Positions 55,666 to 63,810 of a stretch of DNA of 64,000 nucleotides are shown here, in pieces. The DNA comes from Bacteroidaceae bacterium (GTDB taxonomy: Bacteria > Bacteroidota > Bacteroidia > Bacteroidales > Bacteroidaceae). The stretch covers positions 62,001-126,000 of the forward strand of contig JAFVTT010000001.1 in assembly GCA_017503065.1 (NCBI GenBank), read 5' to 3'. The notes below the pieces were generated by a model that saw only the letters and a program-made list of their open reading frames with translations, was not told the origin of the DNA and did not search any database. The number at the start of each line of letters is the position of its first letter. The stretch's first letter is position 1. Made by a program: the position numbers and the translations under genes.

Positions 55666-56382
55666 ATGGAAGCAATCAAGACAGTTAACGATGAACTCCG
55701 TGGCCAGAAATCCACAAGCCTGCTTATCGGCTATGTTGTGGTCTTGGCGGCCATGTTCGCCGCATTCGAGTACACTTCTCGTGATGTCGTGGTGAAGGAA
55801 GAGGGTAAGATTTATGAGAGTGTTGTTCTGGAAGAGGACATGATTCCCATCACCCAGCAGCAGGAAATCGTTGCGCCTCCCCCACAGGCAGCTCCCAAGG
55901 TTGCAGAAATTATCAATATCGTGGATAATGAGACTGAACTCCCCGAGGAAGAGATTGAAACTTCTGAGGAGGTCAACCAGGCCATTACCACTGTTGTAGG
56001 TACAGGTGCACCCGGCGCAGTTGCCACAGGTCCCGTTGGTCCTATTGTGGAAGAGGTTGACGATGACCGCGTTTATGACGTGGTTGAGGAGAACGCTTCT
56101 TTCCCCGGTGGCGATGCTGAATGTATGAAGTGGTTGCAGCAGAACATCAAGTATCCTTCAATCTGTCAGGAGCAGGGTGTTCAGGGTCGTGTAATCGTGG
56201 CATTCGTTGTTAACCGCGACGGTTCTATCGTAGACGTTAAGGTTGTCCGTTCTCCGGACGAGCACTTGTCTGAGGAGGCCGTGCGTGTTGTTAAACTGAT
56301 GCCTAAGTGGAAGCCCGCACGTCAGGGTAACAAGACCGTGCGTTCTCGCTTTAACTTGCCTGTAATGTTCCGTCTGGGATAA
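55666..56382 (+). CDS. tonB: Energy transducer TonB
   Basis: 238 residues. N-terminal membrane helix (TSLLIGYVVVLAAMFAAFEY), an acidic linker instead of the usual Pro/Lys repeats (EDMIPITQQQEIVAPPPQAA, EEEIETSEEVNQ), and the TonB C-terminal domain (ENASFPGGDAECMKWLQQNI, QGRVIVAFVVNRDGSIVDVK). It transmits the proton motive force to outer membrane receptors, working with ExbB/ExbD encoded 2 kb on. Codons favour GCT, GTT and CGT, as in the exb genes. TACATTTG at 55619-55626 is a likely -7 box. Confidence 0.93.
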   Translation: MEAIKTVNDELRGQKSTSLLIGYVVVLAAMFAAFEYTSRDVVVKEEGKIYESVVLEEDMIPITQQQEIVAPPPQAAPKVAEIINIVDNETELPEEEIETSEEVNQAITTVVGTGAPGAVATGPVGPIVEEVDDDRVYDVVEENASFPGGDAECMKWLQQNIKYPSICQEQGVQGRVIVAFVVNRDGSIVDVKVVRSPDEHLSEEAVRVVKLMPKWKPARQGNKTVRSRFNLPVMFRLG

Positions 56383-56397
56383 TAATATTATGTAATC

Positions 56398-57372
56398 ATG
56401 TACAGTTCAGAAGAAATTCTGGCTATGGTAAACCAAGGGCTGGCGGATCTCCATCTGGAGCGCCAGCCCTTCGGTCTTTACAAGCCAATACGCTATGTCC
56501 TGAGTATAGGTGGCAAGCGTATACGCCCGGTGCTGATGCTTTTGGCATACAATATGTATAAGGATGATGTGGAACGTGCATTGCCTACGGCAGTCGGCAT
56601 TGAAACATATCATAACTATACCTTGCTTCATGACGATGTTATGGACAGGGCGGAGGTAAGACGCGGCAAACCCTGTGTCCACAAGGTTTGGAACGAGAAT
56701 ACGGCCATACTGAGTGGCGACAGCATGCTTGTGATGGCCTATCAGCTTGTTGCGCAGTGTCCGGACGAAAACTTGAAGGATGTTTTGGACCTGTTTACTG
56801 CAACTGCGCTTGAGATAGGTGAAGGACAACAGTACGACGTTGATTTTGAGAGCCGTATGGACGTCAAGGCCGAGGAGTACATAGAGATGATTCGCCTGAA
56901 GACAAGCGTCCTGCTCGCTTGTGCCATGAAGATGGGTGCCCTGCAAGCCGGTGCCCCTGTTGCTGACTGTGACCTGCTGTACCGTTTTGGCGAGAGTGTA
57001 GGTCTGGCATTCCAATTACAGGACGATATGCTTGATGTGTATGGCGACTTTGAAACTTTTGGCAAGCGCATAGGTGGCGACATCTTGTGCAATAAGAAGA
57101 CATACATGCTTATCAAGGCACTGGAAGGTGCGAATGAGGAGCAGCGCGGTCAGTTGGAGCGGTGGATTGAGGCTAAGGAATACGATCCCGACGAGAAGGT
57201 GACGGCTGTTACTTCTCTCTACAATGAGATAGGTGTACGTGCCATCTGCGAAGACTTGATAAATAGGTACTTTGAGGATGCACGTCAACTTCTGGAAAAG
57301 GTGGCGCTGCCGGCTGAGAAGAAGGAAATCTTGTGGCAGTATGCCCTTGGTTTGTTGGGACGAAACAGTTGA
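56398..57372 (+). CDS. Polyprenyl diphosphate synthase
   Basis: 324 residues, trans-isoprenyl diphosphate synthase fold. First Asp-rich motif LLHDDVMDRAEVRRGKPC, second QLQDDMLDVYGD, and GGKRIRPVLMLLA near the N terminus. Makes medium- or long-chain isoprenoid for quinones or, less likely, farnesyl/geranylgeranyl diphosphate. Uses the IPP from the IspH pathway nearby. The stop overlaps the tatD ATG (TGATG). Confidence 0.93.
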   Translation: MYSSEEILAMVNQGLADLHLERQPFGLYKPIRYVLSIGGKRIRPVLMLLAYNMYKDDVERALPTAVGIETYHNYTLLHDDVMDRAEVRRGKPCVHKVWNENTAILSGDSMLVMAYQLVAQCPDENLKDVLDLFTATALEIGEGQQYDVDFESRMDVKAEEYIEMIRLKTSVLLACAMKMGALQAGAPVADCDLLYRFGESVGLAFQLQDDMLDVYGDFETFGKRIGGDILCNKKTYMLIKALEGANEEQRGQLERWIEAKEYDPDEKVTAVTSLYNEIGVRAICEDLINRYFEDARQLLEKVALPAEKKEILWQYALGLLGRNS

Positions 57373-58133
57373 TGATAGATACTCATAGCCATATCTATGG
57401 CCCGGAGTTTGACGACGATAGGGCAGATGTGCTGCAACGGGCGATGCAGGCAGGGGTGGACAAAGTGCTTCTGCCAAATATCAATGAGGAAAGCATAGCC
57501 TCTATGCTTCAGGTTGCCGGTGAATATCCCGGTGTCTGCTATCCTATGATGGGGCTTCATCCCGAGGATGTCAAGGAGGATTGGGCAGAAGTGCTTGACC
57601 GTATGGAGGCGAAGTTGGACGGCATGATTGCCGTTGGCGAGGTTGGACTGGACTTCTATTGGGACTCGACGTTTCGCAAGGAGCAGATTGATGCCTTCGA
57701 ACGTCAGATATGCTGGGCCAAGGAACATGGCCTTCCGCTCGTTGTTCACATGAGGAAGGCTGAGCAGGAGTTGCTCGAGGCAATGGAACGCCACAAGTCC
57801 GATGGACTTCGGGGAGTGTTTCATTGCTTTGGCGGAAGCAAGGAGACGGCAGCGCGGATGTTGAAGCATGAAGGTTTTGTCCTGGGTATAGGCGGCGTGG
57901 TAACGTTCAAGAACAGCCGTTTGGCTGAAACCCTGCGGCACGTGCCTCTTGACAGGATTGTCCTTGAAACTGATGCTCCATATCTGGCGCCGGTGCCATG
58001 CCGAGGCAAGAGAAACGAACCTTCTTTTGTGGTGCATGTGGCCAAATTTTTGAGTAATATATATAATGTGTCTTTGGAAGAGGTCAATGCTGTAACTAAT
58101 TTGACTGTTGGGCGTGTCTTCGGAAGTCTGTAA
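57372..58133 (+). CDS. tatD: TatD-family metal-dependent DNase
   Basis: 253 residues from ATG 57372 (MIDTHSHIYGPEFDDD), overlapping the previous stop by one base. TIM-barrel hydrolase: N-terminal HxH (His5, His7), GEVGLDFYWD, PLVVHMRKA, FHCFGGS, and ETDAPYLAPVPCRGKRNEPS. The family shows 3'-5' exonuclease activity on DNA and RNA with divalent metal. The frame opens earlier, but the ATG coupled to the upstream stop is the better start. Confidence 0.94.
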   Translation: MIDTHSHIYGPEFDDDRADVLQRAMQAGVDKVLLPNINEESIASMLQVAGEYPGVCYPMMGLHPEDVKEDWAEVLDRMEAKLDGMIAVGEVGLDFYWDSTFRKEQIDAFERQICWAKEHGLPLVVHMRKAEQELLEAMERHKSDGLRGVFHCFGGSKETAARMLKHEGFVLGIGGVVTFKNSRLAETLRHVPLDRIVLETDAPYLAPVPCRGKRNEPSFVVHVAKFLSNIYNVSLEEVNAVTNLTVGRVFGSL

Positions 58134-58256
58134 TAAGGTTTTTTCGTGGATAAAACGTAAAAAACGGTAAGAGAAGGTAACTTTTTCGTGAAATAGTTAT
58201 GCTAAGTCCGTTAAAAATTATATTTTTGTAACCGCAAAGCGCATAATATGGTCTTT

Positions 58257-58344
58257 GGAGAGGTGCTCGAGTGGCTGAAGAGGCACGCCTGGAAAGCGTG
58301 TATACGTCAAAAGCGTATCACGGGTTCGAATCCCGTTCTCTCCG
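58257..58344 (+). tRNA. tRNA-Ser (GGA)
   Basis: Acceptor GGAGAGG/TCTCTCC, anticodon stem CACGC/GCGTG with loop CTGGAAA and anticodon GGA at 58291-58293, long variable arm, T arm ACGGG/CCCGT around TTCGAAT, discriminator G at 58344. 88 bases. TATTTTTG at 58221-58228 may be its -7 box. Confidence 0.95.
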
Positions 58345-58394
58345 CATTGATAATAGTATTCATTTAATAAATAAACCTAAAAATTACCAAAACA

Positions 58395-59237
58395 ATGAAA
58401 AAGTTATTTGCTATTGTTGCGATGGTAGCTGCATGCTCTTTCGCTTCAACTTCATCTGTAATGGCTCAGGAAGATGCTGCTGCAGTGGACAGCGCTGTTG
58501 TTGATTCTGCTGCTGTTGATAGCGTTGCTGAGGCAGAGGCCGTAGAGGCTGCTCCCGTTGAGGACGTTGCTCCCGTTGAGGAGGAAGAGAACCTTCACAA
58601 GACTTTGAAGACTAAGTTCATCGAAGGTGACGCTGGCTTCATGTCATTGGTTGCTATCGCATTGGTTCTCGGTTTGGCTTTCTGTATCGAGCGTGTAGTT
58701 TATTTGAGCCTGGCTCAGGTTAACACCCGCAAGTTCTGCGCTGATCTGGCTGCTTTGGTTGCTGCTGGCAAGATTGATCAGGCTATCGCTAAGGCAAAGG
58801 CTACCCGTGGTCCCGTCGCACAGCTCGGTCGCAAGGCTATGGAGTGCTTGAATAGCAATGACCAGAACGATATGGCTACCATCGAGCGTACCATCAACAT
58901 GGAGGCTGAGGTTCAGGGCGCTTACCTCGAGGAGAACTGCTCTTGGATTACCCTGTTCATCGCCATGGCTCCCTCTCTCGGTTTCTTGGGTACTGTGATC
59001 GGTATGGTGCTCGCGTTCGATAACATCCAGAAGGCAGGTGATATCAGCCCCACCGTTGTTGCCGGCGGTATGAAGGTGGCTTTGATTACTACCATTTTCG
59101 GTATCGTAGTTGCTCTGATTCTGCAGGTATTCTATAACTTCATCCTTTCTCGTATTGAGGCTCTTACCGGTAACATGGAGGAGGCTGCACAGGAACTCTT
59201 GGTTATGTGCGTGAGAAGTGAGAAGAGCAAGAAGTAA
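58395..59237 (+). CDS. exbB: ExbB/TolQ-family proton channel
   Basis: 280 residues. Unusual start: a signal-peptide-like helix (MKKLFAIVAMVAACSFASTS) and an Ala/Val/Asp/Glu-rich linker (to about residue 75), then three helices of the MotA/TolQ/ExbB fold; FIAMAPSLGFLGTVIGMVLA is the family signature. With ExbD and TonB it converts proton flow into movement for outer membrane transport. It starts 50 bases after tRNA-Ser with no promoter box between. Codon bias is strong, with GCT and GTT preferred. Confidence 0.94.
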   Translation: MKKLFAIVAMVAACSFASTSSVMAQEDAAAVDSAVVDSAAVDSVAEAEAVEAAPVEDVAPVEEEENLHKTLKTKFIEGDAGFMSLVAIALVLGLAFCIERVVYLSLAQVNTRKFCADLAALVAAGKIDQAIAKAKATRGPVAQLGRKAMECLNSNDQNDMATIERTINMEAEVQGAYLEENCSWITLFIAMAPSLGFLGTVIGMVLAFDNIQKAGDISPTVVAGGMKVALITTIFGIVVALILQVFYNFILSRIEALTGNMEEAAQELLVMCVRSEKSKK

Positions 59238-59278
59238 TTCTGCCTTATCTCAAATTAAAGTAACATCTACTTATTATT

Positions 59279-59284
59279 AAGGAG
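59279..59284 (+). promoter_or_regulatory. Shine-Dalgarno-like site AAGGAG
   Basis: AAGGAG eight bases before the ATG at 59293. Bacteroidetes genes seldom use such sites, so this is unusual in the window. Confidence 0.5.
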
Positions 59285-59292
59285 AGATAGAA

Positions 59293-59778
59293 ATGAAAAT
59301 TCAGCAAATTTCCAAATACGTGATGTTGGCAGTCCTCGCTGTCAGTTTCGTAGTCTTTGCCATGTTCTTTGGCTTCTGGGGCGACGAGATGATGGGTGAG
59401 TTTGCTGCTCCGACATTCACATCCCTTTTGCTCTTCCTGATGTATGGAATAGTAGCATTAACTACTGTTTTGACAGTTTGGGCTGTAGTGAAGGGTATTG
59501 CCAGCAACAAGGGTAACGACTCTGCTGCTACTACTGGTGTTCCCGGTTCAAAGATTACCATTTGCACATGGGCACTCTTCGTTGTGTCTCTGGTTGTCGG
59601 TTATGTTCTTGGCATTGGCGAAGCAGACTTCACTGCTGCTGATGGCACTGTAACACCCGGTCACATGGTTACTGTAGTTGATATGTTTATTTGGAGCATC
59701 TATATCTTGTCTGTTGTCGCTTTTGCAGCTATTGCTGTTGGTATGAGCGGTATCTTGACTAAGACAGCTTCTAAGTAA
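59293..59778 (+). CDS. Membrane protein between exbB and exbD, function unknown
   Basis: 161 residues with four predicted membrane helices (SKYVMLAVLAVSFVVFAMFF, FTSLLLFLMYGIVALTTVLT, ITICTWALFVVSLVVGYVLG, DMFIWSIYILSVVAFAAIAV). No recognised motif. It sits between exbB and the exbD genes of the operon, a position I associate with this phylum, so it may be part of or tune the Ton motor. Codon bias is the same as its neighbours. Start fixed by the AAGGAG site. Confidence 0.85.
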   Translation: MKIQQISKYVMLAVLAVSFVVFAMFFGFWGDEMMGEFAAPTFTSLLLFLMYGIVALTTVLTVWAVVKGIASNKGNDSAATTGVPGSKITICTWALFVVSLVVGYVLGIGEADFTAADGTVTPGHMVTVVDMFIWSIYILSVVAFAAIAVGMSGILTKTASK

Positions 59779-59800
59779 TAACCATTAAACATCGAAAGAT

Positions 59801-60403
59801 ATGGCTAAGAAAAAGAAGAAAATGCCAGGTTTGAACACCAGTTCAACCGCAGATATATCTTTCATGCTGCTCATCTTCTTCCTGGTTACCACATCAATGG
59901 ATACGGATACAGGTTTGGCACGTCGTTTGCCTCAGCCACCAGATAAGGAACAGGAAGATGCTCAGATTGACGTTAAGGAACGCAATGTTCTCAATGTTAA
60001 GATCAACTCAAACGGCAGAATGTGGTGTTCTGACGGTACCGGAAGCGGTGAGTTGGATGTGAACCTGCTGAGAAATCGTGCTAAGGAGTTTATCCAGAAC
60101 CCCAATGATTTGAGCAGTTTGCCTGAGAAGGCTGCAGTTGAAATTGATTTGTTGGGTCAATGTTATATTACCAAGAATCATGTAATCTCTGTTCAGACCG
60201 ACCGTGGTACACCATACGATGTGTATTTCCAGGTACAGAATGAGCTGGTTGCAGCATACAATGAGTTGCGTAACGATCTGTCAAAGGCTAAGTTCGGCCG
60301 TCCTTACGACGCTTTGAACAACGAGCAGCAGGTGGCTATTCGTGCTTACTATCCCCAGAAGATTTCTGAGGCTGAACCTAAAAACTATGGAGGAACCAAC
60401 TAA
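59801..60403 (+). CDS. exbD: ExbD/TolR-family protein, first copy
   Basis: 200 residues. Lys-rich N terminus (MAKKKKKMPGLNTSSTADIS), one membrane helix (FMLLIFFLVTTSMD) with the proton-carrying Asp in TADISFMLL, then a periplasmic domain longer than usual with C-terminal extension. Partner of ExbB. Its TAA overlaps the start of the second exbD copy by one base. Confidence 0.92.
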   Translation: MAKKKKKMPGLNTSSTADISFMLLIFFLVTTSMDTDTGLARRLPQPPDKEQEDAQIDVKERNVLNVKINSNGRMWCSDGTGSGELDVNLLRNRAKEFIQNPNDLSSLPEKAAVEIDLLGQCYITKNHVISVQTDRGTPYDVYFQVQNELVAAYNELRNDLSKAKFGRPYDALNNEQQVAIRAYYPQKISEAEPKNYGGTN

Positions 60404-60861
60404 TGGCAGGATTTAAGAAAAAGGAAAGTCGCGAGATGCCTGAGATGAACACCTCATCTCTCCCTGACTTGATCTTCACCATCTTGTTCTTCTTCATGAT
60501 TGTTACCACCATGCGTGAGGTAACATTGCAGGTGAAGCTGACAGTTCCTCAGGGTACGGAACTCGAGAAGTTGGAAAAGAAGAGTGCAGTAAGTTACATC
60601 TATGTAGGTCCTCCTACCGATGCTCTTCGTGCTCAGATGGGTAGCAGTACCCGTATACAGTTGAACGACCGCTATGCAGAGCCTCGCGAGGTCATGGACT
60701 TCGTTGCTCAGGAGCGCCAGGGCATGGCCAATCAGGCCGAGCAGGTTATCTCCATCAAGGCCGATTCTAAGACACAGATGGGTATCATCACTGATATCAA
60801 GGAAGTGCTGAGAAAGTCTTGGGCATTGCGTATCAACTACTCTGCAACTCGTAGACAGTAA
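60403..60861 (+). CDS. exbD: ExbD/TolR-family protein, second copy
   Basis: 152 residues. MPEMNTSSLPDLIFTILFFF carries the conserved Asp before the membrane helix, followed by VTTMREVTLQVKLTVPQG and a periplasmic domain (DRYAEPREVMDFVAQE). The two different ExbD proteins may form a heteromeric pair around the ExbB ring. Translation is coupled to the first copy. The stop precedes a terminator. Confidence 0.92.
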   Translation: MAGFKKKESREMPEMNTSSLPDLIFTILFFFMIVTTMREVTLQVKLTVPQGTELEKLEKKSAVSYIYVGPPTDALRAQMGSSTRIQLNDRYAEPREVMDFVAQERQGMANQAEQVISIKADSKTQMGIITDIKEVLRKSWALRINYSATRRQ

Positions 60862-60882
60862 TCTGTTTAGATACGATGATAT

Positions 60883-60924
60883 AATGAACGGGAGTCTTGT
60901 GTGGCTTCCGTTCATTTGTTTTTC
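60883..60924 (+). terminator. Terminator after the exb operon
   Basis: 12-bp stem (60883-60894 with 60905-60916, one G-T pair), 10-base loop, then TGTTTTTC. Confidence 0.8.
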
Positions 60925-60959
60925 GTTGGCATCATCTTAATATTTATTTCTTTTATAGC

Positions 60960-61445
60960 ATGTATATAAGTATCATTGCCGCAGTGGCCAAGAACATGGC
61001 AATAGGCCATGAGAACAAATTGCTTTACTGGTTGCCCAACGACCTTAAGCGTTTCAAGTCTCTTACCACGGGTCACACTATCATAATGGGCCGCAAGACT
61101 TTTGACAGTCTTCCCAAGGGGGCTTTGCCTAACCGCAGGAATGTTGTCTTGTCGCGTTCCTTGACAGAATTGCCGGGTGCAGAGGTGTTCCCGGACTTGC
61201 AGACAGCATTGGCGTCTTGCTCCGAGAACGAGGATATATATATAATAGGTGGTGAAAGTGTGTATCGTCAGGCCATGCCTCTTGCCAATCGTCTATGCTT
61301 GACTGAGATTGACGCTATCCCTGAGCAGGCGGATGCCTTCTTTCCTGCCGTAGACCATAAAGAATGGAGGGAGGCCTCTCGTGAATGTCATGGTACTGAC
61401 GAAAAGCATGATCATAAGTATTGTTTCGTGGATTATGTAAGGTAA
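60960..61445 (+). CDS. folA: Dihydrofolate reductase
   Basis: 161 residues from ATG 60960 (MYISIIAAVAKNMAIGHENK); the longer frame from 60897 overlaps the terminator. IIAAVAKNMAIGHENKLLYW, LPNDLKRFKSLTTGHTIIMG, RKTFDSLPKGALPNRRNVVL and IYIIGGESVYRQAM are the standard NADPH and substrate blocks. Regenerates tetrahydrofolate, partly for the ThyA reaction of the next gene. The 135 bases to thyA carry only the thyA promoter. Confidence 0.95.
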   Translation: MYISIIAAVAKNMAIGHENKLLYWLPNDLKRFKSLTTGHTIIMGRKTFDSLPKGALPNRRNVVLSRSLTELPGAEVFPDLQTALASCSENEDIYIIGGESVYRQAMPLANRLCLTEIDAIPEQADAFFPAVDHKEWREASRECHGTDEKHDHKYCFVDYVR

Positions 61446-61525
61446 AAATGCCGCGTGCTTCTGGCTCATCGCCCATCGTTACACCTTACACGTTCACCGT
61501 TATATCGTTAAACGTTTGTCGTTCC

Positions 61526-61556
61526 TTGGCGGTTCAGACAAATTTCGTTACCTTTG
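61526..61556 (+). promoter_or_regulatory. Promoter for thyA
   Basis: TTG 61526-61528, 20-base spacer, TACCTTTG 61549-61556; ATG 24 bases on. Confidence 0.7.
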
Positions 61557-61580
61557 TGGCAAATAGAATTAGAATAACGA

Positions 61581-62378
61581 ATGAAACAATATTTAGACTT
61601 GCTTGACCGCATTCTCAAGGAGGGAGTGGACAAGGGCGACCGTACAGGAACCGGCACCAAGAGTATCTTCGGTCATCAGATGCGCTTTAACTTAGAGGAA
61701 GGTTTCCCCCTGCTGACAACCAAGAAGGTTCACCTGAAGAGCATAATCTATGAACTGCTATGGTTCCTGCAGGGCAATACCAATGCCAAGTGGCTACAGG
61801 AACGTGGTGTGCGCATCTGGAACGAGTGGGCCGACCCTGAGACGGGCGATCTTGGTCACATCTATGGCTATCAGTGGCGCTCATGGCCCGACTACAACGG
61901 TGGTTTCATAGACCAGATACAGCAGGCAGTTGACACCATCAAGAAGGACCCCAACTGCCGTCGTATCATCGTTTCTGCATGGAATGTTGCCGATTTGGAC
62001 AACATGAACCTGCCTCCGTGCCATGCCTTCTTCCAGTTCTATGTGGCAAACGGACGCCTGTCCCTGCAACTGTATCAGCGCAGTGCCGACACGTTCCTTG
62101 GCGTACCGTTCAACATAGCGTCATACGCACTCCTGTGTATGATGATGGCTCAGGTGTGCGGACTGAAGCCAGGCGAGTTCATTCATACCACGGGTGACAC
62201 GCATATCTACACCAACCACATGGAGCAGATACACGAACAGATGTCCCGCCAGCCACGTCCGCTTCCGCGCATGATACTTAACCCCGAGGTGAAGAACATC
62301 TTCGACTTCAAGTACGAGGACTTCACACTGGTGGATTACGACCCGTGGCCACCCATCAAGGGAGTGGTGAGTGTTTAA
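61581..62378 (+). CDS. thyA: Thymidylate synthase
   Basis: 265 residues. [20 protein letters not shown], the catalytic Cys in [32 protein letters not shown] and [12 protein letters not shown] identify ThyA, which methylates dUMP with methylene-tetrahydrofolate. Length matches the 264-residue E. coli form. Follows folA but has its own promoter. A heptamer array begins right after the stop. Confidence 0.96.
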   Translation: MKQYLDLLDRILKEGVDKGDRTGTGTKSIFGHQMRFNLEEGFPLLTTKKVHLKSIIYELLWFLQGNTNAKWLQERGVRIWNEWADPETGDLGHIYGYQWRSWPDYNGGFIDQIQQAVDTIKKDPNCRRIIVSAWNVADLDNMNLPPCHAFFQFYVANGRLSLQLYQRSADTFLGVPFNIASYALLCMMMAQVCGLKPGEFIHTTGDTHIYTNHMEQIHEQMSRQPRPLPRMILNPEVKNIFDFKYEDFTLVDYDPWPPIKGVVSV

Positions 62379-62379
62379 C

Positions 62380-62407
62380 GGTGAGCGGTGACCGGTGAGC
62401 GGTGACC
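62380..62407. repeat. Heptamer array GGTGAGC/GGTGACC
   Basis: Four 7-base units alternating GGTGAGC and GGTGACC start one base after the thyA stop, then GTTTAATG-type T/A-rich copies. Confidence 0.75.
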
Positions 62408-62447
62408 GTTTAATGTTTAACGTAACGTTGAAAGTTTAATGTTGCCC

Positions 62448-62534
62448 GTAGGGACACGGCATGCCGTGTCCGAGAATGCAACAGACAATAGTATTTATGA
62501 TATGTTAGGCGAACACGGCGTGCCGTGTCCCTAC
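62448..62534. repeat. Inverted pair of GTAGGGACACGGC palindromes
   Basis: A copy at 62448-62471 and an inverted near-copy at 62511-62534, each with the self-complementary core ACACGGC(A/G)TGCCGTGT, flank about 39 bases. A partial third copy lies at 63929-63945. Resembles a MITE or REP-like element. The 181-base spacer holds no gene. Confidence 0.7.
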
Positions 62535-62546
62535 AAAGTATAGTAT

Positions 62547-62554
62547 TAACTTTG
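62547..62554 (+). promoter_or_regulatory. -7 box for the rRNA methyltransferase gene
   Basis: TAACTTTG at 62547-62554, 5 bases before the ATG; no clear TTTG partner at the right spacing. Confidence 0.5.
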
Positions 62555-62559
62555 ACCCG

Positions 62560-63810
62560 ATGCAGGAACTACCCAAGGATTTCATAGCCCTGATGAGGGA
62601 ACATTATGGCGATAGTGTTGCCGGAACTCTGTGCGATGCTTTGCTCGATACCGAGCCTGAAGTGTCTGTCCGCCTGAACAGACGGAAGATTGCTGCTATT
62701 TTGGGGACCCACCCCAACCCTCCCTGTGAGGGAGGGGGAGTGCAGGGGCAACCATGCGGGGTGGGATGGGAACCTGTCCCCTGGTGTCCTGATGCCTACT
62801 ATCTGGCAGAGCGCCCTCCCTTTACTTTCGACCCTCTTCTGCATGCCGGAGCCTATTATGTACAGGAGGCGTCGTCTATGTACGTTGCAAAGTTGCTGAA
62901 GGATTACGGTCCCTCCTATCCATGCACCGCCTTGGATCTCTGTGCCGCTCCCGGAGGCAAGAGTACTCTGTTGGCAGGACTTCTTCCCGAAGGTTCCCTT
63001 CTCCTCAGCAACGAACCCATGCCCAAGCGTGCCCATGTCCTTGCCGAGAACATGCAGAAGTGGACACGCATGCCCGTGGGCGCATATCCCGTGGAAAGTA
63101 TCGTTACCGACAACTACCCTGCCGACTTCGGTGCTTTCTCCGGTTGCTTCGACCTGATAGTTACCGATGTTCCCTGCTCTGGCGAAGGCATGTTCCGCAA
63201 GGACGAACAGGCCGTGGCCGAATGGAGCATGGACAATGTGATGATGTGTGTGGAGCGCCAGCGTGGTATCCTTCGCGATATATGGCATGCCCTGAAACCC
63301 GGCGGACTGCTTGTCTACAGCACCTGTACCTTCAATCGCTTTGAGGACGAGGACAATGCCCGTTGGATATGTGACGGCCTTGGTGCCGAACTCCTTGAAG
63401 AGCGCCATTTCCTGCCAGGGCGCGACCGCGGTGAAGGCTTCTATTGTGCCGCTATCCGCAAGTCTGTCTTGCCAGATTCGGCCGATGCCGATGAGCGCAC
63501 CGCCCAGGACGTGGCACGCCATCATGATGCCATCAGACGCAAGGCCAACAGCACCCTCCGGGTCATGCCGCAGGCATTCCTCTGCGAGGGTCCCCAGATA
63601 GAACTCTCCTACGATGATGCCCTCCGCTATCTCCGTCGCGAGGCCATACGTGTGGAAGCCCCCAAGGGACCTGTCACATTGTCTTATATGGGTTTCCCCC
63701 TCGGTCCAGGCAAGGGCGTAGGCAACAGAATCAACAACCTCTATCCCGAAGCATGGAGGATAAGGACCACCTACACCAAGCGTTGGAGCCTTTGGGAAAC
63801 GGAAATGTGA
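62560..63810 (+). CDS. rRNA cytosine-C5 methyltransferase (RsmF/NOL1-NOP2-Sun family)
   Basis: 416 residues. SAM-binding LDLCAAPGGKSTLLAGLLPE, DVPCSGEGMFRKDEQAVAEW with the helper/catalytic Cys, and YSTCTFNRFEDEDNA with the second Cys, all typical of m5C RNA methyltransferases. C-terminal part (ALRYLRREAIRVEAPKGPVT, LGPGKGVGNRINNLYPEAWR) resembles RsmF. Odd: residues 49-69 (THPNPPCEGGGVQGQPCGVG) are encoded by a palindromic element (62708-62765) that looks inserted in frame. The gene is otherwise intact. Confidence 0.88.
   Translation: MQELPKDFIALMREHYGDSVAGTLCDALLDTEPEVSVRLNRRKIAAILGTHPNPPCEGGGVQGQPCGVGWEPVPWCPDAYYLAERPPFTFDPLLHAGAYYVQEASSMYVAKLLKDYGPSYPCTALDLCAAPGGKSTLLAGLLPEGSLLLSNEPMPKRAHVLAENMQKWTRMPVGAYPVESIVTDNYPADFGAFSGCFDLIVTDVPCSGEGMFRKDEQAVAEWSMDNVMMCVERQRGILRDIWHALKPGGLLVYSTCTFNRFEDEDNARWICDGLGAELLEERHFLPGRDRGEGFYCAAIRKSVLPDSADADERTAQDVARHHDAIRRKANSTLRVMPQAFLCEGPQIELSYDDALRYLRREAIRVEAPKGPVTLSYMGFPLGPGKGVGNRINNLYPEAWRIRTTYTKRWSLWETEM
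62708..62765. repeat. Nested palindrome inside the methyltransferase gene
   Basis: Outer arms CCCACCCC (62708-62715) and GGGGTGGG (62758-62765); inner arms CCCTCCC (62718-62724) and GGGAGGG (62730-62736) around TGTGA. It is translated in frame. Confidence 0.75.

Noticed and set aside
61421..61606. Small gene between folA and thyA
   Set aside because: It overlaps both genes and the thyA promoter and shows no coding character.
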